DNA of 64,000 bases, from the NCBI RefSeq assembly GCF_004001065.1, contig NZ_BIML01000008.1, positions 124,001-188,000 on the forward strand, written 5' to 3'. Under the pieces are notes generated by a model. That model saw only the letters and a list, made by a program, of their open reading frames with translations, was not told where the DNA came from and did no database searches. The first letter of the stretch is position 1; each line of letters starts with the position of its first letter. Shown here piece by piece: positions 7,779-17,116 of this stretch. The position numbers were made by a program, and so were the translations under genes. The stretch is from Paenibacillus xylaniclasticus (GTDB lineage: Bacteria; Bacillota; Bacilli; Paenibacillales; Paenibacillaceae).

Positions 7779-7967
7779 ATGCGAGCAATCGATATGATCG
7801 GCGAAGTGAATGAGTCCGAATTGATGGAGCTGTCTGGTGCTTCTCAAGCTGCTCCAGCTGCAGTAGCTAGTTCGTGGCCATGCGCGATTCTCCCGCCAGT
7901 TATTATTTATACGATTCAAGATTCTGCCAAATCATGCCCGTCGTCAGCATGTACGGTGAGTTGCTAA
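7779..7967 (+). CDS. Class II two-peptide lantibiotic precursor, beta (A2) type
   Basis: A 62-aa precursor. The leader contains the acidic ESELMELSGA segment with the predicted LanT cleavage after Gly20-Ala21. The core starts SQAAPAAV and then SSWPC (31-35). The C-terminal pattern C53-x4-C58-x3-C62 in SCPSSACTVSC is that of beta peptides such as haloduracin beta and lichenicidin beta (WPC and CPTTKCTxxC). The Ser/Thr partners for dehydration are present. The stretch between Cys35 and Cys53 is 17 residues with a Pro-Pro, against 9 in haloduracin beta as I remember it. Start: ATG 7779, preceded by AAAGGAGGTGA. The upstream GTG at 7758 overlaps that site and is rejected. Confidence 0.88.
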   Translation: MRAIDMIGEVNESELMELSGASQAAPAAVASSWPCAILPPVIIYTIQDSAKSCPSSACTVSC

Positions 7968-8000
7968 TTTAAGTTTATGTGAACGAAGGTGGGGGATATC

Positions 8001-11000
8001 GTGACGACGGTGGAAACTTATCAATCCTATGCGAAGGCTGCGTACATGTCAGAGAGAGGGGCTGGCAAGACTCAGCGGCCAAGCGACGCAATGTCTGAAG
8101 CGGAAGTAATCGCTCCGTGGTTAACCCGTTCTGGCTCATCGCTCGAAGTGTTCGACAGTCGGCTGCAGATGAAAGGAATCGATACAGCGGCTTTCGTCGG
8201 CATGCTGCAAAGCGGCGATATCCCCTCCGTTACTGAAATGCAGTGGGAGCAAACACTCGAGGATGTATTGAATCATTGGCCAACGCATCAATGGATGAGA
8301 AACAACCTGCAGCTTGGAGTCGCTTTATTTACAGCTCCATTCCTGCATGAGATGGAACGGAAGCTGCGGATCAGCGGCTTTCTGGAACGTTTGAAGCCGA
8401 TCATCGGGGATGCAGTGCTTCAAAACGTGCTGCAATGTTTGATGAACGATTTGAGGCTATTAAGCGATAAAGCTGTTGTCTATGACTTTCATCTGTGCCG
8501 GGAGTCGAAGCCAGACTTGACTTTAGAGGCTTATCTCGAGGAATGGGCTGATGATGCTGAGGCTTGGAAGCGCATTCTTCTGAAGTTTCCGGTGCTGGCA
8601 CGTATGATGTCGGAGCACTTGGCAAGATCCTTGCGCAACGGTCTTGAGCTGTTCGGCAGGCTGGAGGAGGATTACGCACAGCTTCAAGAGACATTCTTAG
8701 GCGGAATGCCAGCCGTATTGCAGCGTGTGGAGATGAGTGCGGGCGATTCGCATCAAGATGGTCGAACCGTGACGCTGCTGCATTTTGATAACGGCACGAC
8801 AATTGTATATAAACCGAGATCTCTTCAGACGGATATGGCATTTACTCAATGGCTTAACTGGCTTGAGCGTAATGGATTGGAAGACGGTCCGATTGCCGCA
8901 CGGACAATCGATCGTGGCCATTACGGATGGCAGCAGTATGTTGAGCATCAGCCATGTGCGAATGAAGAGCAAGTTACACGCTACTATTACCGCATGGGAG
9001 TGCTGAGCGGTATTTTCCATCTGTTCCAGTCGACGGATATGCATTATGAGAATATCGTAGCCAGCGGTGAAATGCCATATGTCATCGATATGGAAACGAT
9101 CGTCTCCAATACCGTTTTCAAAACCGGTGTAGTACCTTTTCCATCATCAGAGCTTCAACGCACGGTGCTGACGTCGGGTTTGTATCCGACAGGCATACTG
9201 TTCAATACCAGATTCGATTTCGATATTAGCGGAATTGCTGGAAAGCCTGACCAGAAGTCTACTAATATGACAGGCTGGAAGCTGCAGAATGAAGAGGGCT
9301 CAACGCCTCGTTACGAGCAAGTATCATTCGTTACTTCTCATCAACAGCATTTGGTTCGTTTGAATGGAGAAATAATCAACCCTGTGCAATACATCAGCGA
9401 TATTACAAGGGGATTCGAAGCGGTTTATCGCATCTTCTTAGACAAGCAAGAGCAATTGCTTGACGTCGTGTCGACACTATTCGCCTGTGCTCGCTGTAGA
9501 GCGCTGCTGCGCCCGACCTTTCTGTATGGACGTTTCCTGACGGCCTCTATACATCCCGACAATCTGGGAGACGGGTTGAAGCGTGAGTATCTGCTAGAAA
9601 TGTTATGGAACATTACGAAGACAGAGCCGACGTTCGAGCATATCGTATGGAGCGAAATTCAAGATCTGCTCAATAACGATATTCCTTACTTTACGTTTGG
9701 GATTGACGGCACGTCCATTACGGACAGTCGCGGAACGGAGATTCAAGATGTATTCCAACAGTCGAGTCTCGACATCATCCGCAGGCAGATTGATCGTCTT
9801 GGGGAAGAGGATTTGGCTCTCCAGTTGAGATTGATATCGTCATCGCTGCATTATAATGCAGTTCGAGAAATGGATGCCGCTGCAGTCGAAGCACTGCCGG
9901 GGTATAAGAATGCCACTGAAGAGCCGCTGCTTGATCCGATGCTGGAGGCGCGGCGCATCGCAGACTATTTGATAGAGCAGTCGATAGTGGACGATGAATT
10001 TGTGAGCTGGATTGGAGTACGCAATCAAGACGAGAAATGTGTGTGGCAAGCTTTAGATTATTCAATGTATAGCGGCATTATGGGAATTACGGTCTTTATG
10101 GGCCAAATGTACGATCAAACGAAGGAACCGAAATACCGGGACATCGCGGTCAAGAGCTTCCGGTATGTCATGTCGGTATTTGAACGGATAAAAGGCGAGA
10201 TGTCTCCATCTGTTTTTAACGGTTTAGGGACAGTCGTATATGCCGGCATCTATTTGAACGAGCTGTTCGAATTTCCTGAAGCAAGACGTTTTGCAATGGA
10301 GCTGTTGGATTCGATCCGCATTGCTCCGCAATCTGGGAACGAAATCATGCAGGGGAACGGATATAAGGAGACTGAACCGATCGTTGATTTTTTGGACGGT
10401 TATGCTGGTATCGTTACTCTGTGCACGAATATATGGGAGGTTACCCGTGAGCAGGCGGCGTACGATACGGCGGTGCTGTATGGTCAGTATTTGCTCGATC
10501 GTTTGAAGTCGGTGCCTGTCACATGGACTGGCTTTGCTCACGGATCGTCAGGGATTATTTATGCGCTTGATAAGCTGGAGCTTTGCGGTTGGCAGGAAGG
10601 GCGCGAGCTGCGTGCCAAGCTGATCGAGTTCGAAGCATTGAACTTCGATGAGACGCATCGCAACTGGTGCGACCTAAGAGAGCACGTAACAAGTCCGTAT
10701 TCGACCTATTATTGGTGCCACGGTGCTCCGGGCGTGCTGCTTGGAAGAACGCTGGCGCAAGACGCTGATTTAACGCCAGATCAACTGCAAGCTGTCTTGG
10801 ACGCCGTTATGAACGCGACTAACAGCCTGCCGCGCTTATCGCTCTGTCATGGGTTGTTCGGCAACATTAATATTTTGCTAGACATCTCGACAGCTGAGTG
10901 GGGGCGTGAGTATAAGTCTGTTATTGAGCAGTACATCGCGCAATCGCTGAAGCGGACAGATATCCGCACCATTCTCGAAGGGATGCAGTTGAGAAGTCTC

Positions 11001-11126
11001 TTAGGTCTTATGTTAGGAATTACGGGAGTCGGCTGGACGCTGCTGCGACTTCATAACCGCAGCATTCCATCGCTGTTGACGCTCGGATTTCCTTCCGGGA
11101 AGGGAGTAACTGGCTTCGATGCGTAA
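8001..11126 (+). CDS. LanM bifunctional lanthionine synthetase acting on LanA2
   Basis: A 1041-aa class II synthetase. It dehydrates Ser/Thr of the precursor and then cyclises Cys onto the dehydro residues. The N-terminal dehydratase domain (DUF4135) shows GDSHQDGRTV then YKPRS near residues 247-275 and STDMHYENI near 344-352. The C-terminal LanC-like cyclase carries the zinc ligands Cys906 (WCHGAPG) and Cys949-His950 (LCHG). Start: GTG 8001 after AAGGTGGGGG; an in-frame GTG at 7989 would overlap that site. It follows lanA2 by 33 bp, which suggests that it modifies the beta peptide. The stop overlaps lanT by 8 bp. Confidence 0.95.
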   Translation: MTTVETYQSYAKAAYMSERGAGKTQRPSDAMSEAEVIAPWLTRSGSSLEVFDSRLQMKGIDTAAFVGMLQSGDIPSVTEMQWEQTLEDVLNHWPTHQWMRNNLQLGVALFTAPFLHEMERKLRISGFLERLKPIIGDAVLQNVLQCLMNDLRLLSDKAVVYDFHLCRESKPDLTLEAYLEEWADDAEAWKRILLKFPVLARMMSEHLARSLRNGLELFGRLEEDYAQLQETFLGGMPAVLQRVEMSAGDSHQDGRTVTLLHFDNGTTIVYKPRSLQTDMAFTQWLNWLERNGLEDGPIAARTIDRGHYGWQQYVEHQPCANEEQVTRYYYRMGVLSGIFHLFQSTDMHYENIVASGEMPYVIDMETIVSNTVFKTGVVPFPSSELQRTVLTSGLYPTGILFNTRFDFDISGIAGKPDQKSTNMTGWKLQNEEGSTPRYEQVSFVTSHQQHLVRLNGEIINPVQYISDITRGFEAVYRIFLDKQEQLLDVVSTLFACARCRALLRPTFLYGRFLTASIHPDNLGDGLKREYLLEMLWNITKTEPTFEHIVWSEIQDLLNNDIPYFTFGIDGTSITDSRGTEIQDVFQQSSLDIIRRQIDRLGEEDLALQLRLISSSLHYNAVREMDAAAVEALPGYKNATEEPLLDPMLEARRIADYLIEQSIVDDEFVSWIGVRNQDEKCVWQALDYSMYSGIMGITVFMGQMYDQTKEPKYRDIAVKSFRYVMSVFERIKGEMSPSVFNGLGTVVYAGIYLNELFEFPEARRFAMELLDSIRIAPQSGNEIMQGNGYKETEPIVDFLDGYAGIVTLCTNIWEVTREQAAYDTAVLYGQYLLDRLKSVPVTWTGFAHGSSGIIYALDKLELCGWQEGRELRAKLIEFEALNFDETHRNWCDLREHVTSPYSTYYWCHGAPGVLLGRTLAQDADLTPDQLQAVLDAVMNATNSLPRLSLCHGLFGNINILLDISTAEWGREYKSVIEQYIAQSLKRTDIRTILEGMQLRSLLGLMLGITGVGWTLLRLHNRSIPSLLTLGFPSGKGVTGFDA

Positions 11127-13305
11127 AGTTCCATTCATAGAACAGATGAGCCAGACGGAATGCGGTCTTGCATGCGTCGCGATGATCAGCGGATATTACG
11201 ACAAGCATTTGTCGCTGTTCGAGCTTCGCGACCGTGTCGGCAGCGGACGGGACGGCAATACGCTGTTCGAGCTGAAGCGGTTGTCCGAGGAGCTTGGCTT
11301 TAAGGTCAAATGCTTCAAGCTGGATCGTTTGCCGGAGCTGGACGGACCGGTTATTTGCTACTGGGAGCAGAAGCACTTTATCGTATTGGAACGAATCAAG
11401 AACGGTTATTATTATATCCTCGATCCGGCTCACGGCAGGGCGAAGCTGAACGAGGAAGATTTCATGGCGAAGTTCTCGCGCTATGTGCTGTGGGCGGAGC
11501 CGGGCGAAGGCTTCGTCAAGCAGAAACCGAAGAGCTTGTGGAAGCCTTATCTGAAGCTGTTGTTCAAGAAGCCGCGAATGCTTGTTTTCATGCTGGCATC
11601 TAACGTTACGCTGCAAGCGTTCGCGTTAATTTCTCCGATCTTAATCCAGCATATGATCGATGATCTGCTGGTCAAGCAGAGCGGCGGATCGATGGCGCTA
11701 TATTTTCAAGGCTTGCTGCTTGCGTTAGTTCTGTTCTTTGTCTTCAGTCTCTTGATGAATGAGACGATGATTCGAGTGTTCCGCAATGTGGACTACGAGC
11801 TGTCCAGCGGATTTTTCGGACGAATGCTTCGAATTCCGTACAGCTTTTTTCAGATTCGAAGCACCGGCGATTTGATGTACCGATTTTCTAACCTGCGTTC
11901 GATTCGTATGATCGTTTCAAACCAGGTGATGAAAAGCTTTCTGGACTGTATCCTGCTAGGCGTCATTGTGGGATATATGGTTTCGAAGTCGATGTATCTG
12001 TCGTTATATATTTTTCTGTTCGTCGGCGTGCTGTATTTAGGCATCTATATAATCCGGCCCTTTATGTATGAGGCGAACCGCGATGAGCTGGCGAAGGATA
12101 CGAAGCTGTTCTCGCTACAGAACGAATCCGTGCAAGGGATGCTGAATATTAAAATTTCTGGCGCGGAGAACACCGTCTCGGACCGTTGGCACGGCTTGTA
12201 TGCGAAGTATGTGAAATCGTTTATAAGACGAGAGCGGGTATTCGGCCTGCTTAGCGGATTCTCAGGCGCGCTGACGTTCTACATTCCGATGTTTATCATA
12301 TGGATCGGTGCTACGCAGGTCAGCAGCGGGCAGATGTCAATTGGCGAGTTGATCGCCTTCCAGTCGATTGCCGCCTATTTCATCTCAACGGCTAATTCTC
12401 TCATCATGTCGTTCGAGACCTTCTTCCAGTTGAAAGTCTATTTGCGCCGGGTACAGGATGTGATGGACACTCCGACCGAGTCGGACCCGAACCGTACGTA
12501 CAGACAGCATCAGCTTGAGGGAAGCATTCGGTTAGAGGGCGTGTGCTACGCGTATACGAAATATGCTGATCCCGTGCTCAAAAATATTAATTTGAACATT
12601 GAGGCGGGGCAGAAAATAGCTGTCATTGGTGCCTCTGGCTCCGGCAAAAGCACACTTGCGAACTTGCTCGTAGGCCTATATGAGCCGAGTGCAGGAAGAG
12701 TGCTGTATGACGGGCATGACCTGGCTGATTTGGACAAGCCGCATATCCGTCGGCAGATGGGGATCGTGAATCAGCAGCCTTACTTGTTCAACCAGACGAT
12801 ACTAGACAACATTAAGGGCAACTATCCGGACGTTGGATTTGAGGAGGTTGTTCGAGCAGCGAAAGCGGCTCAAATCCATGACGAGATCGAAGCGATGCCA
12901 ATGAAATACGATACGATGCTGTCGGAGGCGGCCAGCAACTTATCGGGCGGCCAACGGCAGAGGGTTGCGATCGCTAGATGTCTTGTTCATTCGCCCAAAG
13001 TTATTGTATTTGACGAAGCAACGAATGCGCTTGATAGCATTAATGAGCAGCGGATTGAGCAATATTTGTCGAGCTTGGCTTGCACGCGAATTATTATTGC
13101 CCATCGCTTGTCCACAGTCATGGATGCAGATCAGATTGTCGTGATGGAGCATGGTCAAGTGGCGGCATGCGGAACGCATTCCGAATTGCTGCAATCGAGC
13201 GGGTATTATCAGCAATTGATCGCGGCATATGTCGATATAAGAGGCTTGGAAGGAGGTGATACTAGTGAACCAAGCATGGAAAAATCCTTACGCCAGAGCT
13301 CATAA
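11119..13305 (+). CDS. LanT peptidase-containing ABC exporter of lantibiotics
   Basis: A 728-aa half-transporter with three parts in order. The N-terminal C39 bacteriocin peptidase has Cys15 in QTECGLACVAM, His86 in KHFIVL and Asp102 in LDPAHGR. A six-helix membrane region covers about 160-440. The ATPase has Walker A GASGSGKST (504-512), signature LSGGQRQR and Walker B VIVFDEATNALD. It removes the leader at the double-glycine-type site and exports the modified cores. One LanT for two precursors is usual in two-peptide lantibiotic clusters. The gene overlaps lanM2 by 8 bp and lanA1 by 41 bp, so the genes are translationally coupled. Confidence 0.96.
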   Translation: MRKVPFIEQMSQTECGLACVAMISGYYDKHLSLFELRDRVGSGRDGNTLFELKRLSEELGFKVKCFKLDRLPELDGPVICYWEQKHFIVLERIKNGYYYILDPAHGRAKLNEEDFMAKFSRYVLWAEPGEGFVKQKPKSLWKPYLKLLFKKPRMLVFMLASNVTLQAFALISPILIQHMIDDLLVKQSGGSMALYFQGLLLALVLFFVFSLLMNETMIRVFRNVDYELSSGFFGRMLRIPYSFFQIRSTGDLMYRFSNLRSIRMIVSNQVMKSFLDCILLGVIVGYMVSKSMYLSLYIFLFVGVLYLGIYIIRPFMYEANRDELAKDTKLFSLQNESVQGMLNIKISGAENTVSDRWHGLYAKYVKSFIRRERVFGLLSGFSGALTFYIPMFIIWIGATQVSSGQMSIGELIAFQSIAAYFISTANSLIMSFETFFQLKVYLRRVQDVMDTPTESDPNRTYRQHQLEGSIRLEGVCYAYTKYADPVLKNINLNIEAGQKIAVIGASGSGKSTLANLLVGLYEPSAGRVLYDGHDLADLDKPHIRRQMGIVNQQPYLFNQTILDNIKGNYPDVGFEEVVRAAKAAQIHDEIEAMPMKYDTMLSEAASNLSGGQRQRVAIARCLVHSPKVIVFDEATNALDSINEQRIEQYLSSLACTRIIIAHRLSTVMDADQIVVMEHGQVAACGTHSELLQSSGYYQQLIAAYVDIRGLEGGDTSEPSMEKSLRQSS

Positions 13306-13543
13306 CGCAGCTCTGCCAATCGAGAACCCAATCGCTGAACTGAATGAGGACGAGCTTCTGAAAGTTAGCGGTGCAGCAACAGGCGGCGGTGCAGGTACAG
13401 TCATTACGGCTCCATCCACTCCAGGCTGGGCTGAGACGATTCTGACGTCGGTTGTATGCGCAGCGGCAAGCTACTTCCTGGGTAACGGCGGTCACGTGTG
13501 CACGTTGACGGTTGAGTGCCAGAAATCTTGCAGCACGAAATAA
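13265..13543 (+). CDS. Class II two-peptide lantibiotic precursor, alpha (A1) type
   Basis: A 92-aa precursor. The leader ends in LNEDELLKVSGA (residues 26-37), and cleavage after Ala37 is likely; the Gly run at 40-42 is an alternative. The core ends in GHVCTLTVECQKSC, with Cys79, Cys85 and Cys89. The CTLTxEC segment is the lipid II-binding ring shared by mersacidin, lacticin 3147 A1 and haloduracin alpha. Cys65 would close an N-terminal ring. Start: GTG 13265, 8 nt after AGGAGG, both inside the end of lanT. The earlier in-frame GTG at 13256 overlaps the ribosome site. The core is longer than in characterised alpha peptides, with a Gly/Thr/Pro-rich head that may be trimmed. Confidence 0.92.
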   Translation: MNQAWKNPYARAHNAALPIENPIAELNEDELLKVSGAATGGGAGTVITAPSTPGWAETILTSVVCAAASYFLGNGGHVCTLTVECQKSCSTK

Positions 13544-13565
13544 TATTTTATTCACGATTGAACGA

Positions 13566-13591
13566 AGAGATAAGCACCTGCTTATCTCTTT
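13566..13591 (+). terminator. Stem-loop between lanA1 and lanM1, probable attenuator
   Basis: AGAGATAAGCA (13566-13576) and TGCTTATCTCT (13579-13589) are perfectly complementary, followed only by TTTG. Such a weak terminator after a precursor gene typically lets less synthetase than precursor mRNA accumulate and protects the precursor mRNA 3' end. That role is inferred. Confidence 0.6.
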
Positions 13592-13614
13592 GTCGTGCGA
13601 GAGGGGATTATGTG

Positions 13615-16600
13615 ATGACAACAGCCTATGCTTTTCGAGCGCTTCATATTAATGAGCGCAAAAGCAGCTCCTCCGCTGCGGAAGAAGCCGATTTGACGAT
13701 GGCGCTGCCCTATTGGAGGGAGCTGCTTGGCCTGCAGCAGCAGTCGGATTTCGATAGCTTGCTGGAGCAGCGTTATCAGATTGATGTTACATTCGTCGAA
13801 AGCCACTTTGACCGTAATGAGGCGGAGGATTTCGGAGCAAGCTCCGAGTGGGTTGATTACATAGAGAAGGTATTTATTGGCCAGGAGAAGGCGAGAACCG
13901 TAGAGGGGGATGACTACGAAAGTATTGCTTTGAGCGAGTTTCCGTTCTATACGTTTTTCGAGCCGTTCCTGCGGGAGTTTTATTATAATCTATTTTATGA
14001 CTTGATCGCTGACTATCGGCATAACATCCTACTGGATGCAAAGAACGATATCGTGAAATATTATTTGGATCAATTGTACACGATAGCGCACAAGACGCTC
14101 ATGCTGGAGATCAACTATCTTCGGACGGAGGGCCATCTATCAGGCAGTACGCCGGAGGAGCGCTATTTAAGCTATGTGGAGCAGTATTTGAAGCAAAAAA
14201 CGTATCGTCTGTCGCTGCTGCACGAATATCCGGTTATGTTCCGACTGCTGGCGGAGAAGACGCGATATGTGAAACGTTTCATTCTTGAAGCCATATCCCG
14301 TTCCTTCTCCGATTGGGCGATGCTCTCCGAACAGTTCGGAATACGAGAGCAGTCCATCGAGCGGCTGGAGCTTGGCCAAGGCGACTCGCATAAGCAGGGG
14401 CGGGCCGTCGCGATTATTCGTTATAGCTGCGGGGGACGCATTGTTTATAAGCCAAGAAATATGAAAATTGATGATACGTTTCAGCAGCTATTGGCCTGGA
14501 TGAATGACCGAATGGACGACCATGCTCCTCTACTTACGGTGTCCGTCTCTAACCGTGAAGAGTACGGCTGGATGCAATTCGTGGAATATAAACGGAGTGT
14601 GACGAGCAGCCAAGCCGAGCAGTTCTATTACCGACTGGGCAAGCTGCTTGCGGTGCTCCATACGATGAATGCGACAGACTTTCATTACGAGAATATTATT
14701 GCTTGCAGTAATCAGCCGGTATTAATCGATCTGGAGTCGTTGTTCCACCATCCGCTAGGTGTCGATCATGATCTGACGGAAAGCGAAGCGATTAATAAAG
14801 CACTCATGCTCATCCGTGATTCGGTGTTGTCGACAGGCGTTATTCCAATAGCTGTGGACAAGCGCCAGCCTTTCGATATAAGCGGGATCGGAGGAGGAGA
14901 TGACCAGTTAAGTCCGTTCAAGGTGAATACCGTTGAAGGAGCTTATACCGATGAGATTAGGCTCACTAAGCAATTCGGTATCGTATCGGCAGGACATAAT
15001 AACCCGATTGGAACAGGCGATGTATCGGGTAATATCGCCGCTTATTTGGATCATATTTGCCGGGGCTTTGCAGCTGTCTATACATTCTTCATGCAACATA
15101 TGGATGAAACCCGTCAGCGGCTCATGACGTTCGCGCAATGCGAGATTCGTAAAATATTGTCTCCGACGATGAAATATGCCAAGCTGCTGTATATGAGCTA
15201 CCATCCAGACTTTATGCGCAATCAGCTTGATCGCGAACTGCTGCTGAACCGGGTAACGAGCGTAGCTACCCCTATTAGCCGGGCGGCAATGTCAGAAATT
15301 GAAGATATGCTTGGCGGCGATATTCCGTACTTCTCTACTACGCCTTCAAGTCGCGACCTCTGGGATTCGCGCCAGCAGCGAATCGACAATTTCTATACAG
15401 TCGATGCATTGCAGCGCAGCCTATCCAAGCTCGAGAATTATTCCGAGACCGACTTGGCGAATCAGCTGACCATTATTCGCGCTACGATATTGGCAATGTA
15501 TGCTGAGGAAGACGTTAAAATGGCTGAGCTCAAAGGGTGGTCGGCAGCTGATTCAAGTAAAGTCGATCTGGTGAGCAAGGCTGAGCTCATTGCTGATTCA
15601 CTTATTCGTTCGGCGGTGAAGCATGTCGGCCCGCAAGGAGAAGAGTATTGCTGGACGAGCATGGTAACGAAGGGCGGCAGCGAGACGATGTGGCAGTTCT
15701 CGATTACGGGACCGGGGCTATATGATGGCAATCCGGGCATCGCCTTATTCTTCGCCTACCTATGGCAGGCTACAGGTCAAGAGAAATATCGTCAGGCATG
15801 CGAGGCCACGATTCGTCCGATCGAGCTCGTTCTGGAGCAATTCATTAAGCCGGACAATATTGCTATCGGTGCATTTCTTGGGCTGGGAGGAATGGCGTAT
15901 TCCTTCTATCAACTCGGGCGCATATTGGATGATTCCGATCGAAGGAGTACGGGAGTGCGTCTGCTTCGGGAGCTTCCACGCCTTGTGAAGGGCGACAGGA
16001 TGTATGATCTAATTGGTGGCAGCGCAGGGGCGCTGACGGTTCTAGCACGCATTATGGACTATGAGCAAGATGCAGAGCTGAGCCGTATTGGAGATCTACT
16101 TGTCGGACATTTGATTGCTGGTGCCAAGCAGCAGCCAATCGGTATCGCTTGGTGTCCTGGCGATGAGGAAAAGCCATACATTGGCTTCTCTCACGGTAAT
16201 GCTGGTATAGTACATGCATTGTGCTGCTTTATGCCTTACTCCGAACAGAAGGATGAGATTATTCGAATCATTGAAGCAGCCGTCGCCTACGAGAATACGA
16301 AATTTGATGCGAATGTCGGCAATTGGTACAGCGATCATTTGAACTTGCATTCACTAGCATGGTGTCACGGCGCTCCAGGCATTCTGCTGTCTCGGCTGGA
16401 GGCAGCACGCCGTTGTCCGCAGCTCGAAGAGGTGAAAGCGGATGTTAATGCTGCCGTGAAGGCGACGCTCGAAGCCGGTATTGGCGACAATTACTCCTTC
16501 TGCCACGGGGCGATGGGTAATGGGGACATTCTAATGCAAGCGGCCTCTGCAGGTGATGTACAGCTTCAAGCACAAGCAGCGGCTTACGAGCATAAGCTGC

Positions 16601-16749
16601 TTGATAAATTGTTCGCGCCTTCAGGCGTAATTAAAGCGGACGTGAATGCGGTAGGCGTTATGAACGGCTTAGCCAGCATCGGATACGGGCTGCTGCGCAT
16701 TCACGACCGTGAGCGCGTTCCATCCTTGCTGACGCTGGAAATTCGATAA
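13615..16749 (+). CDS. LanM bifunctional lanthionine synthetase acting on LanA1
   Basis: The second class II synthetase, 1044 aa and only distantly like the first. The dehydratase domain shows GDSHKQGRAV, VYKPRN and ATDFHYENI. The cyclase domain has zinc ligands Cys917 (WCHGAPG) and Cys963-His964 (FCHGAMG). It follows lanA1, so it most likely modifies the alpha peptide. Two-peptide systems such as haloduracin and lichenicidin use one LanM per precursor. ATG 13615 is chosen because GAGAGGGGA lies 7 nt upstream. The frame is open to 13516, but that part overlaps lanA1 and lacks a ribosome site. A terminator follows at 16787. Confidence 0.95.
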   Translation: MTTAYAFRALHINERKSSSSAAEEADLTMALPYWRELLGLQQQSDFDSLLEQRYQIDVTFVESHFDRNEAEDFGASSEWVDYIEKVFIGQEKARTVEGDDYESIALSEFPFYTFFEPFLREFYYNLFYDLIADYRHNILLDAKNDIVKYYLDQLYTIAHKTLMLEINYLRTEGHLSGSTPEERYLSYVEQYLKQKTYRLSLLHEYPVMFRLLAEKTRYVKRFILEAISRSFSDWAMLSEQFGIREQSIERLELGQGDSHKQGRAVAIIRYSCGGRIVYKPRNMKIDDTFQQLLAWMNDRMDDHAPLLTVSVSNREEYGWMQFVEYKRSVTSSQAEQFYYRLGKLLAVLHTMNATDFHYENIIACSNQPVLIDLESLFHHPLGVDHDLTESEAINKALMLIRDSVLSTGVIPIAVDKRQPFDISGIGGGDDQLSPFKVNTVEGAYTDEIRLTKQFGIVSAGHNNPIGTGDVSGNIAAYLDHICRGFAAVYTFFMQHMDETRQRLMTFAQCEIRKILSPTMKYAKLLYMSYHPDFMRNQLDRELLLNRVTSVATPISRAAMSEIEDMLGGDIPYFSTTPSSRDLWDSRQQRIDNFYTVDALQRSLSKLENYSETDLANQLTIIRATILAMYAEEDVKMAELKGWSAADSSKVDLVSKAELIADSLIRSAVKHVGPQGEEYCWTSMVTKGGSETMWQFSITGPGLYDGNPGIALFFAYLWQATGQEKYRQACEATIRPIELVLEQFIKPDNIAIGAFLGLGGMAYSFYQLGRILDDSDRRSTGVRLLRELPRLVKGDRMYDLIGGSAGALTVLARIMDYEQDAELSRIGDLLVGHLIAGAKQQPIGIAWCPGDEEKPYIGFSHGNAGIVHALCCFMPYSEQKDEIIRIIEAAVAYENTKFDANVGNWYSDHLNLHSLAWCHGAPGILLSRLEAARRCPQLEEVKADVNAAVKATLEAGIGDNYSFCHGAMGNGDILMQAASAGDVQLQAQAAAYEHKLLDKLFAPSGVIKADVNAVGVMNGLASIGYGLLRIHDRERVPSLLTLEIR

Positions 16750-16786
16750 TACCGCTGCGATGTGGCAAGCGTGCGGCTCAATACTA

Positions 16787-16822
16787 GACCTTTTCGACGA
16801 AAGTGCGGAAAGGTCTTTTTTT
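16787..16822 (+). terminator. Terminator of the lantibiotic operon
   Basis: GACCTTT and AAAGGTC pair around TTCGACGAAAGTGCGG and are followed by TTTTTTT. Confidence 0.85.
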
Positions 16823-16824
16823 GT

Positions 16825-16863
16825 TGTAACATATATTTTACTTTTTGTCATATATATATTACA
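16825..16863. promoter_or_regulatory. Inverted repeat before the XRE gene, candidate operator
   Basis: TGTAACATATAT (16825-16836) and ATATATATTACA (16852-16863) are inverted repeats with one mismatch, 15 bp apart, just before the ribosome site of the XRE gene. Autoregulation by that protein is the simplest reading. Confidence 0.45.
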
Positions 16864-16884
16864 ATCAACCGAAGGAGGGATAAT

Positions 16885-17115
16885 GTGGAAGAAAGGCTGG
16901 AAAATAGAATTCACGTGTTAAGGGCCAGCCGAAAGTGGTCACAGAAGCAGCTGGCTGAGCTGCTCGGAGTGAGCAGGCAAACTGTCGTGTCGCTGGAGGC
17001 GAACAAGTACAATCCGTCCTTAATGCTGGCATTTCGGGTCGCTAAGGTGTTCGATACCAATATTAACGAGGTGTTCCAGTATTATTCGGATCAACAGGAT
17101 AAGGAGGAGAACTAA
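16885..17115 (+). CDS. Small XRE-family repressor
   Basis: A 76-aa protein that is almost entirely a helix-turn-helix of the XRE/Cro type (VLRASRKWSQKQLAELLGVSRQTVVSLEANKYNPSL), with a short tail typical of the YozG/LtnR-sized group. GTG 16885 is used because AAGGAGGG lies just upstream; the longer frame from 16762 runs through the terminator and operator. It is followed after 1 bp by a small membrane protein. Lacticin 3147 has a similar-sized regulator (LtnR) with its immunity genes, so this pair may regulate and give self-protection. XRE plus small membrane protein pairs also occur elsewhere without lantibiotics. Confidence 0.85.
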   Translation: MEERLENRIHVLRASRKWSQKQLAELLGVSRQTVVSLEANKYNPSLMLAFRVAKVFDTNINEVFQYYSDQQDKEEN

Positions 17116-17116
17116 T

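Noticed and set aside
13516-13614. N-terminal extension of the second LanM
   Set aside because: It overlaps lanA1 and the stem-loop and has no ribosome site. ATG 13615 is well placed.
16762-16884. N-terminal extension of the XRE regulator
   Set aside because: The extra 41 codons run through the terminator and the AT-rich inverted repeat. GTG 16885 has the ribosome site.
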